A DNA stretch of 64,000 nucleotides from Ascoidea rubescens DSM 1968. Taxonomy: Eukaryota; Ascomycota; Saccharomycetes; Ascoideales; Ascoideaceae. Both the position numbers and the translations under genes were made by a program. Shown here piece by piece: positions 30,176 through 39,827 of this stretch. Where the stretch lies: assembly GCF_001661345.1 (NCBI RefSeq), contig NW_017962915.1, forward strand, positions 499,657 to 563,656. The letters run 5' to 3'. Numbering within the stretch: the stretch's first letter is position 1; each line of letters begins with the position of its first letter. The notes beneath the pieces are model-generated. The model did not search any database. It was not told where the DNA came from and worked only from the letters and a program-made list of their open reading frames with translations.

Positions 30176-30679
30176 GGTGGGAATCAGGCAAGATTAAAGA
30201 AGGATAATTCGAAAAGTTGGAAGAAATTAGTTGAAGGAAATTAGTTGGAAGGATATAGTTGAAAATAGTATTAGTAATGCTAAAGGTATAATTTATGACG
30301 GATAAGTCGATAAATCTATAGTATAGTTGAAGTAAGGAGAAGTCAAGAAAAGAACCTCCTGATTTAAACGAAGAATAAGAGGATGTTGAGCAAAAGAGAA
30401 GCAGGAACTGAGAATTCAAAAGCAAAAGAAAAAAGATAAGAAGAATAATATCTTTAAATAGGAAACTATTGTTTTGGTGATAAATTCGTAATGATCTGAA
30501 CGACGCGTAAACTTTTTGGGTTTTTGGAAAATTCCCAAAACGACAACACTGTTCACCCCGTCCATTTCTCACAGGGAAAGCGCGTGACTTGAAATCCAAA
30601 AATGGAAAGGCAGTGGGGGAGCTTTTCTGTCCGCTAACATGGTTGTGTTCGCCATGTTCGCGAGTCTCCTCGAGTTTTT
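30176..30679. promoter_or_regulatory. RNR1 promoter region with MCB box
   Basis: A 504-base gap between the RNR1 start and the MAD2 stop, both on the minus strand. An exact ACGCGT sits at 30503-30508 and a near match (GCGCGT) at about 30580. The minus-strand open frame covering this area has no protein-like features. Confidence 0.6.
30503..30508. promoter_or_regulatory. MCB element (ACGCGT)
   Basis: A palindromic ACGCGT about 330 bases upstream of the RNR1 ATG. MBF (Mbp1-Swi6) binds this core in yeasts and drives RNR1 at G1/S. CpG-containing hexamers are rare in this AT-rich DNA, which raises its weight. Confidence 0.65.
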
Positions 30680-31525
30680 TCAGTCTATGAGATTGTTGAT
30701 TTTGTAGGTCACAAAGGTGTCAACCTTGTGGTTGGAGGTGCTGAAGCTTCGAAATCCCACTGTTTCTCCTCCGTTTTTGATTTCCTTGTCGTCGGAGTCG
30801 ATCCACTCGCTGGGAATGTTTTTGGTGTTGGAGTTGGCATACACCAAGACGTTGAAGGTGTGAGGTCCTTCCAACACCGGCAAAAATGTAATGGAGGCAG
30901 TGATCTGTCTTATGATGGCCTGGATCTCCTGTTGTATTTCTTCCTTGCTTTTGTTTGTGTTGTTGACGTGTTCCTTATCTGGCATGGGTTCGTCCATTTC
31001 TTGATCAAGATTTTTGTTATTGAATATTTCAACATCGAATTCCCATCTCTCGACAGGCTCGTCGTTTGTTTTGTCTATAATTGCCACAATTAGCTTATTT
31101 ATCTTCCCATTGTAAATCCACTTGTTCAATTGGCTCAATATCCTTCGAATGTAGGCCTTCACTTCTTCGTCGGTCGAAATTAGCATGTATAGTCCGTATT
31201 TCTTGACCATTTTAAAATCATCTGGGGGATATATTCCTCGTTGATACAAAATGGAGTTGATACTGTAATCAAAAAAATCTGACACAATTTTCGACGAGCC
31301 CTTCAATGCCAACTTGGATCGGGTTGGAGGGCTCTTCCCTTTGTTAGTATCACCAGCGCAACCACCATTGTTGTTGCTATTTCCAATTCCAATTGCCTTC
31401 ATCTCCCTAGCAGTGCTATGAGTACCAATTTCTTCTTGCACCGAGAGACTCTTTTCTTTTTCATCAAACTTTTGTCTCCCAAAGGAAATCCGCTGATCGT
31501 TGTGCCAAATCCGGACAACGGACAC
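30680..31525 (-). CDS. MAD2: Spindle assembly checkpoint protein Mad2
   Basis: A HORMA-domain protein that is converted at unattached kinetochores and, with Mad3 and Bub3, inhibits Cdc20-APC/C. From residue 71 the sequence LALKGSSKIVSDFFDYSINS matches the start of yeast Mad2 (ISLKGSTRTVTEFFEYSINS). It continues through ILYQRGIYPPDDF, VKKYGLYML, VERWEFDVEIF, IIRQITASITFLPVLEG and the safety-belt FSTSNHKVDTFVTYK. The domain is complete. There is an N-terminal extension of about 70 residues compared with the 196-residue S. cerevisiae protein. The frame is open to an ATG at 31525, and the internal ATG at residue 43 (31399) is an alternative start. The extension is Ser/Asn/Gly-rich and has no motif I know. 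Confidence 0.95.
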   Translation of the reverse strand: MSVVRIWHNDQRISFGRQKFDEKEKSLSVQEEIGTHSTAREMKAIGIGNSNNNGGCAGDTNKGKSPPTRSKLALKGSSKIVSDFFDYSINSILYQRGIYPPDDFKMVKKYGLYMLISTDEEVKAYIRRILSQLNKWIYNGKINKLIVAIIDKTNDEPVERWEFDVEIFNNKNLDQEMDEPMPDKEHVNNTNKSKEEIQQEIQAIIRQITASITFLPVLEGPHTFNVLVYANSNTKNIPSEWIDSDDKEIKNGGETVGFRSFSTSNHKVDTFVTYKINNLID

Positions 31526-31730
31526 TAACAGCCACGCTCAGCACATCCGTATCCGCATTCCCAATTGGGCTTTTTGCTTATACTACTTTGAAGCATTGTA
31601 AAATTGCTTTCGAAACACTTTTACTAATTTGTTGATCAAGAATTATCAAATATTATCAAATATCAAATATATTCGCTTTTATTATAGTATTATTTGTATT
31701 TGCTAGGTTTTCTATGGGTTTCCACACCTT

Positions 31731-32813
31731 TTATGCTCGCCAGTACTGTGTCAAACTGTGCAACCGATCAATCACCATTGGTAAAAATGCGTTGACACTA
31801 TCATTAATCAAGTTTTGAAAATGTAAAATAGCTTCTTCATCATTCATTTCAAGACAAAACTTCTCTTTCACTTTTAGTATTGCTCTATTTTTATCAATCT
31901 TGATGTCAGGAATGTTGGCTTCAATCATTAATTCAAATAAATTCAATATCAAATTACTGTTCTTCCTTAATATTAAAAAACTTGTAAAACAATAATTCTT
32001 GAAAATCTTAAAATTTTCATGATTCAATCCTCCCATTCCTTCAACTAACTGAATTGGCAACTTCATTAACGGTGGGAATGGTTTAGGATCTTGTCCTAAT
32101 ATATACCCAAAATCTGCATGAAAAAATTGCCCATTCAACGATATTAACAAATTATCTAGATGTCTGTCACCAACTCCCAAAATATACGTTATCACACAAT
32201 ATCCTGCACAAGATTTAATATATCTATCCATAACATGACTCTTAACTTTCAACTCTTCATGCTCATCATAGTTATTTTCTTGGAAAAATTTTAAAATTGA
32301 ATGATACTCACTCAATACTTTATCTAGCGTTAAATTTGGAACAAACTCAATTGACCCATCAATGGGATTAGTTGATAGTATTTTATACGGTTTTAAATTC
32401 AAATTCAAATTCTCATTTTTCAACAACTGATCCATTAATTTAATAATTTGAATAACTAATTGATCCTGTCTTAAATCATCTCCGATTTTAAACATCATTG
32501 AATATTTTTCTCCTACTTTACTTGTCTCAAAGGTTAACTTTAATGGTGATAATGATGATTTAAAAACCGTGGATTCCTCAGGTATGATTTTCACCAATCG
32601 AATTGACGGATCTAATGGCAAAATTAACTGTTTATCACTTTTATTATTAGCATTAAATAAAAAATACTTCATTTCATTTTTAATCAAGATGCTTCGTAGT
32701 TTTTCAATTTTCTTGGGTGTTTCTTTAATATTTTTAACTTCAAGACAAATATTTCGAATACATTCAATGAATTCAACCTGTTTTTTCAATTCTATTAAAT
32801 TTGTCATATTTTC

Positions 32814-32863
<50 letters not shown>

Positions 32864-35474
32864 GGTTATTATTATTAAGATTATTATTCAAATCATCTTC
32901 GTTAAAAATATTATTATTTTCTTCATTGATATCTGAATTATTCATTTTTTTATTGATATTATTATTTTTTTTTTGCAAATTTTGAATGTCTTTTAATCTT
33001 GTTAAAAATTGCTTTAATATTATTTGATATATTTTTTGTATTTTAAAAGGATTTTGATTATCTTCAATTTCAACCTTGACGTACCAATAGAAAAAATTTC
33101 CCAATCTGTTATTATTAATTGATCTTGTTATTAATAACTCTGCTAATGGAGATATTTTTTTATCATAATAAATACTTTGTTTATCATTTTTCTTCTTATT
33201 ATTACCATTCATTTTTTTATTGTTAATGATATTAAAAGTACTATTATCTGTTATCGTCGAATTGTTTGATATGTGCCCAATTAAGTTTTCAGATGACAAA
33301 TCACTGTTAATGGAATTAGGATTTATGACAATATCTGGGCATGTATTTGTAGTATTTTGGCTATTAGATAAGTCGATTATTGAATATTCGCTATTACTAT
33401 TAATTATATCAGAGTCTGTTAAATTGTTATCATTATCATTGTGATTGTGATGATTGTGATTGTGGTTGTGATCGTGATCGTGATCGTGATCGTGATTGCG
33501 ATCATGATCATTAAAATTATTGTTATTATTTGCAATTTCGTGATAATATAAATCGTCATCAAATTTTAAAGCTTGAACTAGTTGTAGTAGGTATAACTCC
33601 AATTCTTCATCGTTAGTTTTTTTTAGTCTATTAACAGCAAAATCCCTGATTAAATTGTTTTTTTTATAAAAGGGACCTAATAGTTCCAAGTCATCTTCGA
33701 TTGGAATTTCTTCCCACTTGTTAATTAATTTGATTACTTGATTGATTTCATTTTGGTTATTCCAATTGATTGATTTTAGAAATTTCGTTAGAGATTTTTT
33801 ATTTTTAGTTAAATAATAACGGAATTTATAGATTAAATTTCTTTCATTTGAAGACAATTTTTCTAAAGAGGAGTAGGATATAATTTTATTCAACTCATCT
33901 CTGATTAATAGAGTTGGTTTTAGTTCTTTATCCAATGGGTCATCCTTGTGAGACCTTGCTAAATTTGTAAATTTTAATTCTATTGGGTTATCTTTATATT
34001 GATCAGGGTCGTATATTTTAAAGGTTGAGTAATTTGAATTTGAGTTGAAAGAGTCGATATTGATCTTTGGGTTTGTTAAGTTTGAGTTTTTGTTTATATA
34101 TTGGTTATTGATGTTGTAGTAGTTATTATTGTTGTTGATATTGTAATTATCGTAATCGTTTATATTGTCGTTGATTGCATTGTTAATGTCATTTGTTATG
34201 AATATGTTGTTGACGTTATTGTTGTTAAGAAAGTTGATATTGTTGATGTTATCGATGTTGTTAGTATTGTTTAGATTGTTTATGTTGTTTGAGTATATAT
34301 TGTTATTTTGAGCTGGAGTGGGATTTGTTATTAGATAGTTTAAATTTATAACTTGTTTTAAATATTTGAAATTTGAAAAGATAACAGGGTTGTCAAATTT
34401 TATAAATTCGATTGAAAGAAAATATTGGTTTGATAAACTTTCAATTAAATTTTTATCTATGGACTGAATTTTGGTGAAAGTTAATTTATTGAGCCAATCT
34501 ATGTTTACTAGTTCATTTTTTTCGAATTTTTTAAATTTTAGTTGCAATTGGTTTATTTGGTTATTGATTTCATTGTTGTTGTTATTGATATGTTGATTGA
34601 TATTGTCAATAATATTTTTTTCTTTTGTGTTACTGACAATTTTATTTGTATTTGTATTTGTATTTGTATTTGTATTTGTATTTGTATTTGTATTTGTATT
34701 TGTATTTGTATTTGTATTTGTATTTGTATTTGTATTTGTCTTTGTCTTTGTCTTTGTCTTTGTCTTTGTATTTGTATTTGTATTTGTATTCGTATTGGTA
34801 ATTTTATTGTTTTTTGGTAAATAAACTTTTAATCTTTGTTTACCAGTTTTTAGAGTGTTGTTATTTAAATTAAAAAGAGAGTATTGAGTGTACGCAAATA
34901 ATTTTTCGACATTGTTTGAATATTCAAAAATATTTATAACGATTGTGGTATCTAAAGGCAATTGATTGAAATTTATTGGAAATTTCAACCATTGGTCCCA
35001 GTTTCTTACAGAAGTTTGGTTTTTTTTAATATTTTTTTTGAAATTTTTATTTGATTTGAGTTTAATTTGATTATTGGTTATGTTGATGTTGTTTAAGTTC
35101 TTGGAGGTGTTATTTGAGTTTGAATTGAAATTTTGGTTATTTACACCGAAATTGTTGTTGTTGTTGTTGTTTTTGTTATTATTACTATTGTTATTATTGT
35201 TGTTGTTGTTGATATCAGTGTTGTTTTTGTAGCTGAAATTAATATAGGGAGTGGATATGGGGATCGTCAAAGGATTATTAGAGCTGAATAGTTGGAATTT
35301 GATGAACAAGTCAGAGTTGGAGTATATGTTGGACAAGGTCTGAAAGATCTCAGGATTCAATATCTTTTCTGATTTCTTGATTATTGGCTTGGGACCCTGA
35401 AGCGAAACGACTTTTAGCTTGAAGGGTATCTCCAAGTCCTTGGAGAGATAGAAATTGGCAGTGTTTCTGTCCAT
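31731..35474 (-). CDS. VPS34: Class III phosphatidylinositol 3-kinase Vps34
   Basis: The kinase that makes PI3P on endosomes and autophagic membranes, in complex with Vps15, Vps30 and Atg14 or Vps38. I use the ATG at 35474 because MDRNTANFYLSKDLEIPFKL matches the yeast start; an ATG 15 codons upstream is also open. The order is C2 domain, helical domain (from about 510), and kinase domain with GDDLRQDQLVIQIIKLMDQ, catalytic GVGDRHLDNLL (near 1100) and HADFGYILG. It ends HSLTQYWRA, the conserved C-terminal helix. The product is about 1247 residues against 875 in S. cerevisiae. The excess is Asn runs, a (Thr-Asn)n block inside the C2 region (about 226-277) and an Asp/His-rich block (about 655-681). 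The catalytic motifs are intact. Confidence 0.96.
32816..32863 (-). repeat. (AAT)n run in VPS34
   Basis: A run of ATT on the plus strand encodes about 15 Asn between the helical and kinase domains. Confidence 0.9.
34643..34796 (-). repeat. (ACAAAT/ACAAAG)n hexanucleotide array in VPS34
   Basis: About 25 tandem hexamers (ATTTGT on the plus strand, with an inner block of CTTTGT) encode (Thr-Asn)n and (Thr-Lys)n within the C2 region. The period of six keeps the frame. The inner block has spread as a homogeneous variant, a sign of recent slippage. Confidence 0.95.
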
Positions 35475-36090
35475 GCTGGCAATATCTGTGTGCGAACGAG
35501 CAGTGGAAGAGCAGCCCAACCAGAGAAAGTGTGCAACTGGAAATGACTCACCTGTGGAGCATCAAAGCAGTGCTGGATAAAAAACAAACTGGTGAACAAC
35601 AGTCGAACTGATAAGAAGCAGAAGAAGGAAGGAAAACAGCAAAAAGTGGCACAGGTCCAAAGCCACCAGTGTGGGTCTCGGTTCCTGCCGGCGGCTGCCT
35701 ACACACACATGTGCATGACTTGCTGTTGTGTCGCATCGGCATGCAGCGTACCAAACAGGTAAGTCTCTCACGACGCACTTACACGCATTAGAACGCGCTT
35801 CAGCGCAGGGTACGCTGCTCCCGCTGTACTGGACTGCCGGAAGAGGAAGCTGTTCACGTGCCCAACGGGCTTTTGAGGGCGGCTTTTTCCCGATGCAGCG
35901 TCAGTTTTAGGAAAAGAGTCTCCAGAGGGTTTTTCAGCAGCTGCTGCACTGTTTGAGACTGTGTTGGGTCTCTGGATATCGTAGTAGAGGATATACAGAG
36001 CTATATTGCCCCAGCTGGAGACACTTCAACACAGAGCCCTCTAGAGACACTGTGCTGCTTCTCTTTCGCTCGCTTGCATCCTCTTTGGAA
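35475..36090. promoter_or_regulatory. Divergent promoter VPS34 / PHO4
   Basis: A 616-base gap, GC-richer than average (35640-35930). It contains CACGTG at 35855-35860 and CACATGTG near 35705. Short overlapping open frames on both strands are not convincing. Confidence 0.55.
35855..35860. promoter_or_regulatory. CACGTG E-box upstream of PHO4
   Basis: CACGTG about 235 bases before the PHO4 start. This is the core site for Pho4 itself and for Cbf1. The flank TTCACGTGCC lacks a 5' T directly next to the core, so Pho4 binding is possible. Confidence 0.5.
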
Positions 36091-37575
36091 ATGGCCCTGG
36101 ACCAGAGCAACTCCACCTCTTTTCCTAGTTTTGATAGCACAAATGAGAGACACGATAGAGATATTCACACAGGTTTTGGTTTGAACACAATTGATGACAA
36201 TAGTCTTTCCTTCAGCCCCTTTGCCAACAATAACAACAATAGCAACAACAATACCACCAACAATATCATCAACTATTCTACCAATGCAAATCCAACCAAC
36301 TCACATTCTGTTAATTTTACTCAACCACTGGTTCAAAATGATGATCAAATGATAGATAGTTTTTTGCATGATCTTGATTTGGACTTGGATATTTATCTCA
36401 GTGATTTTAATCCTTCACTAGGCTCATCCTCTAATAATAACAATACTAATGTTGATCCGAAACAGGTCCAAATCCAAGAAAAATTTCAAAATCAAAGTCA
36501 AAATATCAATTCACTATTTCAGCCTCAATCCCAAGCTCAAGCTCAAGCACAACCTCAATCTTTCAATACTCTAAATAATAATTTTTCAGACATCAACACT
36601 AAAAATAACCAAACAAACAAGACAAATCAAAATGATCATCTAGACATTTTCACAAATGGCGACAATAATAATGCTGCCAATTTTAACACCAACTCTCATA
36701 ATCTTAACAGCTCGAGCATGCCAAATATTCAAATTCTATCTGATTTAACTCAAATTCAAAACAACAAAAATAATATTAATACTATCAACAATTTCAATAA
36801 CGATTTAAACGTCTTTTTAAACAACAATCCCAACAACAACAATTTTTACTCTCCAGTTATTGATTCTAACCATCTCAATAAAAACTTGAATAACAATTCA
36901 AACATGTTCTTCACTCCTCTAATTTCTCCCTCGATACCTTCAATCGACAACCAAACTACAAATAATTTCAATAATATCGGCAATTCTCAATTTAATTCAA
37001 GTATTAATGTGAATAATAACAACAATACCAATACCAATACTAATACCAATACTAATACCAATACTAATACTAATACTAATACTAATACTAATACTATGAC
37101 TACTTCTACCCTAAATATCAACAATAATCAATTTAACAAAAGTCTCTTTCAAAACCAATCTCAAAATGTTTATCAAAATGTTAGCAACACAAATTTTCCA
37201 AACAATTTTGTTCAATTAACCTCTCCTGCTTTAAAAGCCTATAAATCTCCATTATACTATAATAATAATAACAACAACAACAACAATAACAATAACAATA
37301 CAAATAACAACAATACAAACAACAACACTACTCAAAAATTCACTCACTCACATCAAAGAACTTTTCTGAACTCAAAATTTATCAATTCAAATAGTCTAGT
37401 CTCAAATTCAAATTCAACTTCTCCCGATAGTGCTCAAAGTTATAATTCAATTTCAACTAATCCAACTATAAATTCCATTCATTCTTTTAATTTCCCAATT
37501 TCAAATATAATCCCCAATAATATCAACAACTCCAACAATACCAACTCTAATAATAATGACATTTCTAACAACAAC

Positions 37576-37668
<93 letters not shown>

Positions 37669-37669
37669 N

Positions 37670-37764
<95 letters not shown>

Positions 37765-39177
37765 CACAAAAACAATTCAAACAAAATTCAACAACAACCT
37801 TCTCAGCCCTCTCAACCTTCTCAACCTTCTCAACCTTTGTTATTACCTGCTCCTTCTAAAAGGTCCTCCAAACAACTGCAAAGATCTATTTCATCAAATT
37901 TAATCACTCAGTCTTTGGGTTCTCCTTCAAGCTCCCCTGCTAATTCTTCTTCCACTCTAAATTCCACGCCAACTGGGAGAATATCAAAAAAAAATTCTCC
38001 TGTTATCAAACCCGGCACAAGACAATCTCCTAGAATTATTCCCTACCATAGAAGAAAATCTTCATTCACTGCATCTACTTTACAGCTTTTACCTGAATCT
38101 CAATATCAAGAAAATACAATGCTACCACCACCTCCAAACTCTTATGTTAAAAACATTTCAAATTCTCAAATTCATTATTCAAGTTTATCACCAAATATGT
38201 CCCAAAATTTAAACATTACTCCTGCTACAATAATGAATTTTAAAGATAAAAAAACTTTACAATCGAAAGACCTTTCCAGAAATTCAAGCACTTCAACCTC
38301 TCATCTAATGAACCAAAAGACTCAGCAAATTATTAAACCAATTCAGTCTCAACAAAATCCAGTTCAAATATTACCATCTAATATTAACTATATGCATCGT
38401 TCTTCTATTACTCAAAACTCTCCCATAATTTTGCCTCATTCTTCTTCAAGTACTTCTTTATCAAATCATTACAATTCTGAACTAAACTCTGATATAGACA
38501 ATAATTTTAATAACCCAAAGACAATTACTACAAAAAATTCAACAAAAGTCAATATTAATTATTTAGAAACTGGTAGTACCAAAAGAAATTCACATAAACT
38601 TGCTGAACAAGGAAGAAGAAATAGAATGAACAATGCGATTATTGAATTAGGTGGGTTGATTCCCAAAGAATTGAGGGATTCTGTTCCAATTCCAAGTAAA
38701 GCAACCACTGTTGAATTAGCGTATCAATATATTCAAAATCTTTTGAAAGAAATAGAAGAGTTAAAGATGCAATCAAAACAAGACGAAAAATGCGATCGAC
38801 TGGAAACAGTATTAGATCCTAAAATTAGTAGAACGGACGATGTTCATATAAATGACAAATTTAGTCACCAAGATAGTACAGTAGATGAAAATAATAAAGA
38901 TAAAGATAATGAAGAAAATAAAGATATAAAAACCCAAAGTTCTGAAAACAAAGATAACTTTTTAGAAAATTTAGATAGTGATTCTGACAATGAAAACATC
39001 GAAGCAGATTCAAATAACAAAGTAGAGTCTGTATTCAAATCTGGGGATAAAAATGATAACAATATTGATGTTGAGCCTGAAGACTCAAAAGATTCTTTGT
39101 CTTTTGATACAAATGGGGGTGAAAACATTCAAAAAACTGCAGACTGGAAAGAAGCAAGTCCATCTACTCAAGATTAA
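36091..39177 (+). CDS. PHO4: bHLH transcription factor Pho4
   Basis: The activator of phosphate-starvation genes, controlled by Pho80-Pho85 phosphorylation and nuclear export. The bHLH domain (about 830-890 from the ATG at 36091) reads KRNSHKLAEQGRRNR with E-box contacts His835, Glu839 and Arg843. Then comes LIPKELRDSVPIPSKATTVE and the AYQYIQNLLKEIEEL helix. KRxSHKxAEQxRRNR and PSKATTVE are Pho4 hallmarks. The 1028-residue product is more than three times the S. cerevisiae protein (312). The N-terminal 800 residues are Asn/Ser/Gln-rich. Unlike in yeast, where the bHLH ends the protein, an acidic tail of about 135 residues follows. An in-frame ATG at 35953 would add 46 residues; I prefer 36091. 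A single n at 37669 falls inside an AAT run without shifting frame. Confidence 0.87.
37024..37095 (+). repeat. (AATACC/AATACT)n array in PHO4
   Basis: A hexamer repeat of AAT ACC/ACT encodes (Asn-Thr)n, the same dipeptide that is expanded in VPS34 but with different Thr codons, so it arose independently. Confidence 0.9.
37574..37764 (+). repeat. Long (AAT)n run in PHO4 with an unknown base
   Basis: About 63 AAT units encode poly-Asn. The n at 37669 replaces the first A of one unit, so frame is kept. As in TCO89, the true length is uncertain. Confidence 0.95.
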
Positions 39178-39827
39178 TCAATAAATCACAGAAGAATACT
39201 GCTTTATTTTTTTATACTTTTTTTTATTATGTAATTTATTTGTTTTAATTGGTTTTCGGTTTTTGATATGATGTTAATGGTGTTGATTAATGACAAAGTT
39301 TTTTGAAGGCATTATAATAGTATAAATAAAATATAGATAGTAGAGTGTAATTTTTAAATTTGTTCTATAAATGTAATATATCACTATATAATTAGATTTT
39401 GGGTAAATTCGAAAAAAAAACGATTAGAAAAGAAAAGCGATTTAGTAAAATTAAGTGTGTAGATAGTCATTTGAAAAAAAAATAGAAAAGAAAAAATAAA
39501 AAAAACTAAAAGAAACATTAAAAGTAAAACCAAATAATTTTTCTTAGTATAATAATTAGCAAAACTCCACCAAAATTAGAAAAAAGAAGCGATCAAAAAA
39601 ATTAATAAAAAAAAATAATTATCCAAAGCAAAGTCAAAGAAGAGTAATTAAGTATAAGAAAAAAAAAATAATTAAAAAATAATTAAAAAATAATTAAAAA
39701 ACATTGGAAAGATATTAATTTAATGACGAAAACTGAAAGAAAAAGATCTAAGTTTGACAGGAAAACAAATGATTACATCTAAGTGAAAATCAAAATAAAA
39801 AAAAAAAAATCTTTTTTTTGTTAAAGA
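39178..39827. other. Convergent A-rich intergenic region
   Basis: A 650-base gap between the stops of PHO4 and the channel gene. It is extremely A-rich on the plus strand from 39400 on, with several A-runs and an AATTAAAAA direct repeat around 39660-39700. It probably holds both 3' ends. No gene seen. Confidence 0.55.

Noticed and set aside
30576-30585. Second MCB box upstream of RNR1
   Set aside because: The string is AGCGCGTG, not ACGCGT; one mismatch in a six-base core is too weak.
30162-30599. 145-codon minus-strand frame upstream of RNR1
   Set aside because: It overlaps the RNR1 start and has pyrimidine-driven Phe/Leu/Ser composition with no family features.
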